The position numbers were made by a program, and so were the translations under genes. A model generated the notes under the pieces. That model made no database searches, was not told the origin of the DNA, and saw only the letters and a list, made by a program, of their open reading frames with translations. Of a DNA stretch of 64,000 bases, positions 8,782 through 19,645 are shown one piece after another. Within the stretch, counting starts at the first letter, position 1; every line of letters starts with the position of its first letter. The stretch spans positions 23,440,599-23,504,598 of the forward strand of contig NC_088309.1 in the NCBI RefSeq assembly GCF_910592395.1. The letters are read 5' to 3'. This stretch comes from Lineus longissimus (Eukaryota > Nemertea > Pilidiophora > Heteronemertea > Lineidae).

Positions 8782-10707
8782 TTATGCCCTAGTTTTCACA
8801 TAACTACCAGATCCCATCTCCTTTTCAATATCCTCGTAAGCCCCACTTTTATCAACAGTACCAGATCCCATATCCTTTTCCATGTCCTTGTAAGCCCCAC
8901 TTTTATCAGCAGTGCCAGAGCCCATCTCCTTTTCCATGTCATCGTAAGCCCCACTTTTATCATTAGTGCCAGAGCCCATCTCCTTTTCAGTGTCCTCGTA
9001 GGCCCCACTTTTATCATCAGTGCCAGAGCCCATCTCCTTTTCCATGTCCTCGTAAGCCCCAGTAGCAGGTACACTACCAGAGCTCATTTCCTTTTCCATG
9101 TCCTCGTATGCACCACTTTTATCATCAGTGCCAGAGCCCATCTCCTTTTCAGTGTCCTCGTAGGCCCCACTTTTATCATCAGTGCCAGAGCCCATCTCCT
9201 TTTCCATGTCCTCGTAAGCCCCAGTTGCAGGTACACTACCAGAGCTCATCTCCTTTTCCATGTCCTCGTATGCACCACTTTTATCATCAGTGCCAGAGCC
9301 CATCTCCTTTTCAGTGTCCTCGTAGGCCCCACTTTTATCATCAGTGCCAGAGCCCATCTCCTTTTCCATGTCCTCGTAAGCCCCATTTGTAGGTATACTA
9401 CCAGAGCTCATTTCCTTTTCCATGTCCTCGTAAGCCCCACTTTTATCATCAGTGCCAGAGCCCATCTCCTTTTCAGTGTCCTCGTAGGCCCCACTGTTAT
9501 CATCAGTGCCAGAGCCCATTTCTTTTTCCATGTCCTCGTACGCTCCAGTTGCAGGTACACTACCAGAGCTCATTTCCTTTTCCATGTCCTCGTAAGCCCC
9601 GCTTTTATCATCAGTGCCAGAGCCCATCTCCTTTTCTGTGTCCTCGTAAGCTCCAGTGGTAGGTACACTACCAGAGCTCATCTCCTTTTCCATGTCCTCG
9701 TAAGCCCCACTTTTATCATCAGTGCCAGAGCCCATCTCCTTTTCAGTGTCCTCGTAGGCCCCACTTTTATCATCAGTGCCAGAGCCCATCTCCTTTTCCA
9801 TGTCCTCGTAAGCCCCAGTTGCAGGTACGCTACCAGAGCTCATTTCCTTTTCCATGTCCTCGTAAGCCCCACTTTTATCATCAGTGCCAGAGCCCATCTC
9901 CTTTTCAGTGTCCTCGTAGGCCCCACTTTTATCATCAGTGCCAGAGCCCATCTCCTTTTCCATGTCCTCGTAAGCCCCAGTTGTAGGTACACTACCAGAG
10001 CTCATTTCCTTTTCCATGTCCTCGTATGCACCACTTTTATCAACACCACCAGAGCCCATCTCCTTTTCCATGTCCTCGTAAGCCCCACTTTTATCAACAC
10101 CACCAGAGCCCACCTCTTTTTTCATGTCCTCGACAGCGCTATTACCAGAGTTAATTTCCTTTTCCATGTCTTCGTATGCTCCACCTTTATCACCACTGCT
10201 ACCAGAGTCGGCGTGCTTTTCCATTGTCTCGTAAACCCCAGTTTTATCACCAGATGACACACCAGAGCCGATATCTTCTTTCTCAACATCCTCGTGATCG
10301 CTGCTCCTATCACCACTGCCAGAGTGAACTTCATGCTTGCCTTCTTTTCGGGCTACAGTCTTCTCGCCAGTTTCCTTCACGTTTGTCGCTGTCATATCGC
10401 CACCATCAGTTGATGGAATACTTTGTTTCTCACCTCCTGGACTGACTTTAGGAAGATACAACGTTTCGCTCAGCTTGATCTCAACATCGTCAATCCCATC
10501 CGCACGGCGATCGATGGATCCGCATCCGATGAACTTGCAAATCAAAATAGGGGTCGTACACAGCAAAACCAGCGCAAGGACAATAACGAGGGTGAAACGA
10601 CATCGACGATTGTTCAAGATCCGCCTGTATCTGACGTGCTTATGTTCTCCAATAACGTAAATGTCGTCTTGAGATTGTGAAAATTGTCTATATTTCGGCT
10701 TTCCCAT
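8782..10707 (-). CDS. Type II membrane protein with GSG repeats; candidate transmembrane proteoglycan core
   Basis: Single-exon frame of 641 aa; family not recognised. The ATG at 10705-10707 has an in-frame TAA 12 nt upstream. Residues 1-38 form a basic cytoplasmic tail (RYRRILNNRRCR). Residues 39-57 are a membrane anchor ending TPILIC, followed by GCG at 61-63, which closely parallels the EYSD gene at 1007-2719. Residues 64-207 are a Gly/Ser/acidic ectodomain with irregular SGSG, IGSG and VGSG sites. Residues 208-641 are 24 units of 18 aa, consensus GAYEDMEKEMGSGTDDKS; 17 carry GSG and 7 carry SSGS. Ser-Gly flanked by acidic residues is the known xylosylation context for glycosaminoglycan chains, so a polyvalent proteoglycan is a reasonable inference, unproven. 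The basic tail before the anchor predicts an extracellular C-terminus. A GPI- or matrix-type role cannot be excluded. Confidence 0.82.
   Translation of the reverse strand: MGKPKYRQFSQSQDDIYVIGEHKHVRYRRILNNRRCRFTLVIVLALVLLCTTPILICKFIGCGSIDRRADGIDDVEIKLSETLYLPKVSPGGEKQSIPSTDGGDMTATNVKETGEKTVARKEGKHEVHSGSGDRSSDHEDVEKEDIGSGVSSGDKTGVYETMEKHADSGSSGDKGGAYEDMEKEINSGNSAVEDMKKEVGSGGVDKSGAYEDMEKEMGSGGVDKSGAYEDMEKEMSSGSVPTTGAYEDMEKEMGSGTDDKSGAYEDTEKEMGSGTDDKSGAYEDMEKEMSSGSVPATGAYEDMEKEMGSGTDDKSGAYEDTEKEMGSGTDDKSGAYEDMEKEMSSGSVPTTGAYEDTEKEMGSGTDDKSGAYEDMEKEMSSGSVPATGAYEDMEKEMGSGTDDNSGAYEDTEKEMGSGTDDKSGAYEDMEKEMSSGSIPTNGAYEDMEKEMGSGTDDKSGAYEDTEKEMGSGTDDKSGAYEDMEKEMSSGSVPATGAYEDMEKEMGSGTDDKSGAYEDTEKEMGSGTDDKSGAYEDMEKEMSSGSVPATGAYEDMEKEMGSGTDDKSGAYEDTEKEMGSGTNDKSGAYDDMEKEMGSGTADKSGAYKDMEKDMGSGTVDKSGAYEDIEKEMGSGSYVKTRA
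8785..10086 (-). repeat. 54-bp coding minisatellite in 162-bp higher-order repeats
   Basis: Twenty-four in-frame 54-bp units. Seven units carry MSSGS(V/I)P instead of MGSGT. These recur with the order SSGS unit, then a MEKEMGSG unit, then a TEKEMGSG unit, giving a 54-aa (162-bp) higher-order repeat, with one shortened copy. Adjacent higher-order units are nearly identical, pointing to recent unequal exchange or conversion; the units at the C-terminal end are the most divergent. Confidence 0.95.
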
Positions 10708-11445
10708 GGCTGTAACTTAAGATTGACTGTCTCTGGAAACTTCTTTGACCAGAACGAGACGTTAGCTTCAAGACATCCAACGAGACTCCTGACCTGGACC
10801 GAATTGGCTTGTATGTAAAGCCACTGCACATGACGGGGACGATGTGCAATAACCACTTTGTATAGGCCTACCTAATTTCACGGTCTGTGGACAACTTACT
10901 TTATACACCCAAGAGAATAGGTTCGGTATCATGAATTGTTTGTTTGGAATGTTTTCGCCGAACTAGGCCGATATGTAGATCTGCTTCATAACGTTTGACC
11001 AGAAGGCGTGACGTTATACGTTTACATGTATATACTCTACTCCGAAGATAGGAGAAATGGCGCTCGAAGGTTATTTGCAGGTCATAGGCCTGATCACTGA
11101 CCTCTTCAAAAATCCCAAATGGTTTTTCAGATGGTTGGCTGAAAACCTCTACGGGGTGCATATTTGTGTTGGCCGCAAAACCTTTAAAGCTTTTTCAAGA
11201 GCTCGAAATTCTTTGTTTCCAAGAGTGATGATGTTGAATATGTTGGTTGAGGTCAAAGTCGGTCGTGTATGTTAGGCGTTAGGGGACGTGCTCATCTGGA
11301 CACCTGCGCCACCATGAGCGACTTTTTAATAGGGGTAACAGAGAAAAACGTGTCAATCTGTCTTTCAGTACTCCCAAACAAAATATGGGGACGCACCCGG
11401 AAACGGGAACACTCAAAATATCGTTACACCTGTCCGAACAATAGT
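10708..11445. other. 5' flank of the GSG-repeat gene
   Basis: Presumed promoter and 5' UTR region of the minus-strand gene starting at 10707. It contains no ORF with recognisable homology and no clear core promoter motif. Confidence 0.35.
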
Positions 11446-11569
11446 GAGTTTTCGCAAGTAATCCGAAACGCAAGCGTAAACGCCTATCTCATTCTTCGAC
11501 CTCCTGATAACGACGTCGAACAATGGGATAGGCGTTGACGTAGACGTTTTGGGGGCTTTGCGAAAACTC
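11446..11569. mobile_element. Foldback element, copy 3 (best preserved)
   Basis: Element of 124 bp with terminal inverted repeats GAGTTTTCGCAA and TTGCGAAAACTC. It is nearly palindromic throughout: AAACGCCTATCTCATTCTTC pairs with GAACAATGGGATAGGCGTT, and GACGTCGAA sits close to the centre. Related copies lie at 677-807 and 7110-7215. It is noncoding, so a MITE or foldback type is likely. Target-site duplications were not resolved. Confidence 0.75.
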
Positions 11570-14500
11570 CCCAGTGACGTTTACGAGAGCCCGAGAAATT
11601 CAGTTCGACATTCACAAAGTAGATGTCGTTAAGGTTGCCGCACTGAGGCGCTCCTGGACGCGGAATGATCAGCATTTCAACCTTCAGGCTATGCGGTCCA
11701 GTCCGCTTCTCAAAGAACTACTCTTTTTACAGCCTAGAAGCATCTTGATTTCTACTCCCAGATAACAGGAATACATAAGCTATATTCTCCTTTTGTCTAA
11801 AAATGTTTACAAGTTCGGTCAAAGCAGTGGTTGTTGTCATTAAAAGCGTTACCTCGGATCGTCAATTTTGTCCCGACCGAAAACCTGTGAGCGAATGTCC
11901 AATTCTAATCCCAGAACGAAAGATACTCTCCGCCGTTGATCAGGGGTGTTGCTTCATTCGTGATCGCCATAAAGGCCCGACCATGCCTCAGATCACCAAT
12001 ACAGAGTCAGCTGCTTCAAAGTGCTTCATCACAGAGATTGGGAAAGGACATTTTAGGACATTTTTACATCATATGACTAAAATATGTATTCATCGATATT
12101 TCGGAATTCTAACTTTTATGTCAATCCTCTCCCGCACAAAAGCAGCATCAACTAGTCTTGTTTGGAGCTACATGAATTTGCCAACGTGACCGGCATATAC
12201 AATACATGTAATTAGGTAAGGAATCGAGCCATGATTTTTGGACACTACATGTAGGAGCAGGTCATGTACAAAAACTCGTACTTCTGATTATCCATTGAAG
12301 AGCTGACGGTGATTGTATAATATACTAACCAGATGGACCACATGTTACCTCATTGTCTCATAGTCTCATAATTCGCCAAAAAATCACCAGAACCATGTTG
12401 TCGTTATTTGAAATTTATCGCACACTGACTGATCGGTGACGCGTGATTATATTGTAATGAATTCTGGTGGATTCAAAAATCTCTATGTTCTTCTTTGCGT
12501 TTAGATTTGGGAATCAAGCACCTGCATTTACCGTCATCCGCCCACTTGGTTCTGGAGATTAGGGGTGCTACGCCAGATCTTGGGATCGCACTGGCGCCGG
12601 AGAGGTACGGTATCACAGGGCAAGATTTGGTGATATTGTCCCCGAGCAGCGGCCATCGACTCACGGTGAACAATCGATCCGCGAACCCCGAATTCGGGAC
12701 CTAACACAGCCTGTATTCACCCGTTGAAAATCGCCTTAGGCTAAGTTATTAGAACTCATTAGTTTTCAAATTGTATTCTATGAAATTCTTTAACGTTCTT
12801 TTTGGTCGGAATCAAATTAATTAAGACGAAGACGGCGGTTTTGTGTTAAAGAGCTACGGGATGCGTAAATTCAAGCGGTCGACTCGAGCTAAAGTGTTCG
12901 GAGGTTGTTTACAAGTAATCGCATTGATGGAACGAGAGCCGCCAGGCAGATGTAAACTTAAACAGCAATCAGGACCTGAAAAGAAGAATTTTCTCAGGAA
13001 AATGGTATATTAACTCCGAATTTTAAGCTTGAATGTGCATAGAACTAAAGTTTGTTAAATGTTTGTGAATCTGACGTCAAAGTTTAAATTTGCCCTTGAT
13101 ACAATCCTAACACCTTTGTGGATTTAATCCGCTGATTTGCTTGTTAAATTTAGGTGTTGTAAACTGTAATTCGTTGTTAAAATTGTTAGTGTACCCACGT
13201 CTTAGGTCGTCGGTCAGGTACAATCAGTTAGATTCATACGTCGGCGGATGATATCTTTCGACAAATTACATAAGATACTTTACTTAGTGAGATGAAAACC
13301 AAATCAATATCCATCTCCGCCCCAAAAGGTATGACGTGACAATGTTTTCTAAGACAGAGGGAATTAATCCTTTACATGACAAAGTATCTAAACTCAAGTA
13401 GCAACTTGGTTGAAGGGGATAGCAGCTGTTTTAATTGGGCTTTTGTGTTGGGAAGCCCTTCCTAATTGCTCATACAGGACGAGGTAATCTTACGAAATGA
13501 AGCAATAGGAGTAACGAGAAGCGTGGTTTATGGGTTTAAGGGGCTTAACTGTACCAAGTTACTTTGTACGTGACGAGTGCGACCTTAGGCAGAAGGGCGA
13601 TCTTCTTTTTGTCGATTGTGACCCGCTCATTGAATTTCCGAAGATTAATGCCTTAACTTTTATTACTGCGGTTACTACCTGACCTAACTGCAGTAGTAGC
13701 CAAGCAATTGAAGCACAATTGGTGGATTAAGGACTCGTGTGTGGCGACTGGAGAGGAATAGGTCAACTGGTTCTGCTTCAAGGAGAGCAAAAGCCAAGTT
13801 ACATGTTCATGATAGATTGGGACAACTTTTTTCAAGAGCTGTTCTAGTTTCGTTATGAACCAGTTTGAATATCGCTCTGCACTATTTCAAGAGTAACTCT
13901 TGATAATTCATCTTCGAAAAAAAATCCGAAAAATAGGAGACTTTGGCAAAAGCAATATTTCCTAAATGTAGTGACATTGAAATTAATAGCCCCAACCATC
14001 AGCAATCATTAAAAAGCAATATGTATTAAACTGTTCTGATCTTCAATTTACATTTCAATTTCCTAAAAAATGACATCATATCGATTGCCAATGATTTTGA
14101 CATAAAAAGTTTTTAAGCCGTTATAACATTGCGTAAATTTGACGAAAATACGGGCTGAAAATCGTGTTAATCTTCGATATTCACACAAATTTATGAATAA
14201 ACCGGATTTTAAAAACTACTTTTTTCTCGTAAGTTTGTGAAATGTCGACATTTGGTGATGAAAGTGCTAACTAATCCCCAGGATTATTTCAAATTGGAAG
14301 AAAAAACATCGTGTTTTTATTTGATTGATTCAAGTTATCGTAATACCAATACATACACTTAATCGTTCATATTCTGTTGTGTAATTGAATGTAATCGTTC
14401 AAATGTAAGGCTGGATGTGACGTTTCATTATCATACAATGTATCATGCATAAGTCTTCTATTAGCACAACAAATGTCTCTGCAATGCTTTTCACCAAACA

Positions 14501-17500
14501 TGACAATACAACAATAACAAAATATTGAGAAAAAAAGTCCAGTTTAATTTCGAACATAACTCACTTTTTCGAGAAAATCTAGTTCATCAACCATAAGGTA
14601 ACTCGTAATGATAAAAATACAGGCTTGAATACTATGATGAAAGGCGCGGCACAGCGGAGAAAGCTTGATGAAGGTCCTCGGTCATGCTTGTAGGCCTACT
14701 TGATGACGAAATCACCCGTCCAAGCATGATCTACTATAAACCCAGTTGTGTCTTTTAAATTCTTGTGGCAACATTTTGACCAGATAGGTAAACACCCAAT
14801 CATCGGGAATAACACCACGTGGGAACAGTTTAAATCAGTGGAATTATCTCCTAACAACACTTATCACCCTTGTAAATGTAAGCCTAGTAACTAATCAACT
14901 GTTAAATGACTTAATTGCTCGAAGTTACGGACGCTATTTTATCAAAATATATTTTTTACGATGAAAAGTTTCGGGTAATATTTGGTGTATCTTCGGTGGG
15001 AACACAACTTGGGAGGATATGCCACGCCAAAAAGTACTGGCCCTGTTCGAGTTCGGACAGATTACATGAACTATCTGACAGTGTGTAATTTTTTAAATTC
15101 TAAATCAATTCAGTTTGTACGAAACGCAATATTATTTCAAGATTTATGACCAGAAAGAAGCGTGCGACCAATTTATCTTAAAATTTATAAAATTTTTCAA
15201 GACTCCTCTTTCAAGAGTTTTCACGACACAGTGATTTTAAGCATCCGAAGCTTGGGAACTAAGCGTACAGTCACGCAGAGCTTGCTATATCCAGATTCAG
15301 TTTTGGAGTGCAAGTTTCAGGGGTTGGCCGTATTTGCTACGTCCTGATATATCATTCAGCATTTATCATTCATGTCATTCTGGAGTGTGTTGTGGTGTGT
15401 CTTGTTTTTAAATTCAAGTTGTCGAAGACTGACATATTTCACGTCAACCGCACATCAACTACTTGTCTAATTAAATCTGACCACATTCTTTGACTTTTTA
15501 CATGCTGTTTTAATTGAATCTTAATGCACTTAACAAGCAATTGACTATCCCTTGATTGATATTGCATAAGGATTGCGTCTAAGGAGTAACAAAAGTCGTC
15601 TTAGATTATGCAGAAAAGAAGTCCTTCAAAGCGTAATGATGATTGAAGGGTTGAAAGTAAATGTGTGATGATTAACTTTGACTGTTGACCAGTTGAGTCA
15701 TCTTAATACTTTTTCGTATACGGTTCCTTGCGGTCTGTAATTTCCGTACATAATGTATCCTTGAAAGTCCCAAAGTTATACCAAACCTGCCAAACGATAG
15801 TCACCAGTTTGGCTTGAGGATGTCATGAATGAAGAAAGCGAAGTCTTTGGGCCAATGAAGGATTTGATCCTTTCCGTTCCGCTTCATCTTTGATGGCAGC
15901 TCTTCAGTGGTACAAGGGGTGCAGAGACATTATCACTGCGATCTCGTATACTCCCTCACTCGACCTCACTGGCTATTACTGGCTACTGGGACAAGCAATC
16001 TTTGGGCTTAACGTGACACATGAATGGATTTTAATTGTTATTGAAAGACATGCACCGTGCTCAGGGCAAATCCGTCTAATGGTTGTATTGGGATAATGCA
16101 GTGTAGAGTGATGGCTCCACCCCATCTAGTCATCTCGGAAAACCTATTAGAACTGTAAAGCAAATAGCCTCTGGCTGGATGGAATTCCCGGCGCCTAGAG
16201 TTCTTACACACTTCTAAAGAGATTCCAAAACTAAGATCTTCGTACCCTAAACGCTTAGCCTCATTATGTATTCATTGTGGGGTTAGGATTATCCGAAAGG
16301 ACGATACTCTCCAGAGGAGGTTTCGCGGTGAAAGTGGTAGAAATATATGATATGGTTTGGAGAGTCCTTTTTGTCAAAATACAGGGTCTACCAAATTCCA
16401 GGACCAAAATTGTCTATAGATATTCTTCAACTACACATCCCTCAGAAAACGCAGATATAAACACATTGGTTTTCTGTGACACCCTGTATCAAATTCTGGT
16501 CTCTAGATCGCGTCTAGAAACGACGATTCACTGACTCCGTTCCAGACAAATCCCTCCAGTGCAATGTTGATGTAGATCTATGGGACGCAGAAAAAGGAAC
16601 GAGGTCCTTGTCGGGCAGACGACTGTTCCCCACATCTGTAGCGCCGAGGGCAAGATTCTTTCATCAGGGGGAAATAGTTGATCAAACTTGATTACATTCC
16701 CAACTAATGTTTTTGTAATTGAGTTTTATTTGTAATTATCACCGCCGGTGTAATATGATTTCATTGTTGTTATACCCTCAGAGTTTGTTTGAGTACGCTG
16801 TGCAAAGAGTTACATTGCTGCGTACATCGACAGCCAAGTGAAAAGAATCCTGTTAGATGATAAAATACGTTTCGGATTGAAGTCTCCTCGTCTTTGACCC
16901 CAATTAAGGATCAATGCAATCATACTCATCCTGCCTTGTGATACCAATGTAGGCCATACTCTGGTTTCACTGGATGAGACAATATTTTAAATATTAAAGT
17001 CAAGCCAAAATACCTACACATGGCCGTTCGATGCCACTCAACATGTCCAATAATCCGTTGGTAATGACGTCATGTTCCGACTATGCTTTTGCTCCGATTT
17101 TGTGCAAATAGGTCAACCGATTTTAGGTGACACTAGAGGATATCTGGTCATGATACCAGCCCTGACATCAAGTGTAGACGAAACTAAAATTTACTGAGTT
17201 GTCTTAGCTGCAAGAATTATAACAGAGGTCATCAATGCTTCGGGAACTTACCAAAAGGCAGTAAAAAGTAAAGCTTTTGAGCCACCGAACCCTAAATTGC
17301 CAATTTCTTTAAGTCCTAATTAACAGGTTGGTCCACGGGGCGGTCCAGCCCAAAAATCAAATGTCTAATTGGAAAATATCAATAATTAGTCCAGGACCCT
17401 TGTTACTGGGAACAATATCGGGATAGGTTTCAAGAGGTCTATTCTGCTAATGAGAAAATTGCCCTGGCAGGGTTATCCATGCTCAGTTTTCCATCCTCAC

Positions 17501-19350
17501 AATTTCATTCTGTTTACCATGATATTGTTCGCAAAAGTACATCCTGAACAAAGTAAGCCAAAATTACAAGTGCATCAGTGTGTATAAATACATGCAAAGT
17601 GTACACACGGTGTGCACAGACGTAGGGTGAAATTGACCTTCCCCGTGACCGTTGTCAAAGGAACTAGAAGGTGTCAAAAGATCAATAGCAAGACGGGAGA
17701 CTATCCTGCTAATGGCATCGGAATCCGGATAATGAATCGGCAGCAACACGCCCGGGAATGACAATGACCAAACCAAGTCGAAACTTCCTCTTCACGGTGA
17801 GAAAACGGATTCGAATCACCTCCAGTGCTTGGCGCTATTCTGCCTCACGACGGGGAGAGGTTTGCCCGAGTATCAAACCTATTTACCTAAACAAAGTGTA
17901 CCATTTGAATTGCGGCACTTGCTGATAGAATAGCGACTGGCCTTTCTTTATCACGAGTTAACAAAAGCTGCATGATTTTTCATGGACTTTATTCATCTCG
18001 TGACTAAAGGTCTTCCGTGCTGTCTCGAAAAGCAACCGCGAAATCTTGACTGAGTCTTAGCCTACAGCTCATGTAGTTTAGGTAAAATAGTTCGACGTTT
18101 TAGTACTTTAGGGCTTTTTGCAGATTTGATGGTCTTCTTGGCGCAAGAATGCTATAGTTCAGCCTTCTGTGATACGTTGTAAAGCAATATCCCGCACTCA
18201 ACCGTAACCTGTATCCCTGGCCTACAGCATAAGAACGGCCTCGCTCACTTCTCATCTTCACGTGCAGACATCCAGAAGAGAGTTTCCTGACCTTAATTGG
18301 CTCAAATTCAAACTACGTTTTGAGAGGTTAGTTTGAAGACTGAGTATCGCAGCGCCAGAAATATCATTTTCCTTGCAAACTGGTTTCTTTCGGCATGTTA
18401 GAGATAAACGACTTATTGTAAGACCTCATTGCCGCTTAAAGGGTAACCTATAAAAACTGCAGAAGCTGTGCTTGCAGTCACAACCAAAACGATCACATAC
18501 GTGTACATTGTAATTCATCACAAACAATGGAAACATTAATTATTACAACACAACTTTGTGTATCTATGCTTAATTGCAATAATAGGCTAGCATCGACTTT
18601 CGTTTAATGTCTCCACTCGGCCGCGACGACCACAACGAAACCCCAGGACCACCGGAACACATAAAACAACCAGGCGCTGTAGCTCCTTAATTATTTAACG
18701 CAAAGCTATCAATAATCATTAGCACAAGTTATCCGATGTTTGGAAATATCGCGTTCTGCACCAATTGACCTAAGGGTAGCCTAACTTTGGGCGTAACATG
18801 AGGTCACAGAAAGGGTCTGAAACTCTTGTTTTTCCTGTAAGAATAACCAGCCTTTCCCTTGTTGTGGTACCTCGTTAGCAAAGACCACAATTCTAACCCA
18901 CCTAAGGCACAAATTAATCTCATTTAGTCTCTTTACTAATGTAGGTAGAATTCCCTCTCACGTTCTATCGCTGTTTTGATACAGTCCATAATATGAAACG
19001 CTATTTCTATGATTCTATTATCCCGGTGAAGCCAAGCTTGTAAACCATTAATGCGCCATTAATGGCTGTGACAGGCTAATGCGAGTCGCACGATTGGTCC
19101 GATTTGTCAAGGATCCGCCTCCCTCGTTAGCTCCAGTGCCATGCTCGTTCTTACGATAATTGTTTATACTTTGGAAGGCAAGTCTTAAACAAAACGGGGT
19201 CCACGGGGGACTTTGGGTTAGATATGGTCAACCTGCCTTAACTGTCACATCAGGAGACAAAATCTTCCTCACACTGTGTTGATATTTGCGATTCACTGGA
19301 CAGGACTACTTTAATGTTGTATAGTGGGCTCTAAGAAGCTACACTGGGCA
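11570..19350. other. Gene-poor upstream region of Rx
   Basis: About 7.8 kb without a supportable gene. A 70-codon frame at 12495-12704 follows a pyrimidine-rich AG and is more GC-rich than its surroundings, but I cannot identify it. AT-rich stretches with TAAT/ATTA motifs are frequent, as expected by chance in AT-rich DNA. The Rx promoter must lie toward the right end unless a 5' noncoding exon lies further upstream; no TATA box was recognised. Confidence 0.4.
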
Positions 19351-19645
19351 ATGAATGGTTCTCGGGCCAATATGCAATTACAATATAATATAAGTTTGAG
19401 CACTGAGAGCAATATCACGACCAATGACGCGAGTGGGGCGTATGTAACTTCAGGGAACAACCAAGCTACGCACAGCATTGACGCTATCCTTGGACTGAAG
19501 GTACGGAATAGCCACGAGAATAGGCCCACCATGAGCATGGGAAGTAATGGTAACGCGCTCTGCCTGTCTTCAGACCCTGATGAAGATGGCAGGAGAGATA
19601 GCCGGCTTCAAGAGGATGACATCATGGATGACGATAAGATGATGG
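19351..19645 (+). CDS. rx: Rx exon 1 (start codon, octapeptide, acidic linker)
   Basis: Encodes residues 1-98 plus the first base of codon 99. The donor is ATGATGG|GTAAGT. The HSIDAILGL motif is the Rx octapeptide, related to eh1 repression motifs that recruit Groucho/TLE. The C-terminal part is Asp/Glu/Met-rich (residues 74-98). The reading frame is closed upstream by TAA at 19312-19314. Confidence 0.92.

Noticed and set aside
9108-9392. Plus-strand His/Ser/Pro repeat frame
   Set aside because: Antisense shadow of the 54-bp coding repeat in the minus-strand GSG gene.
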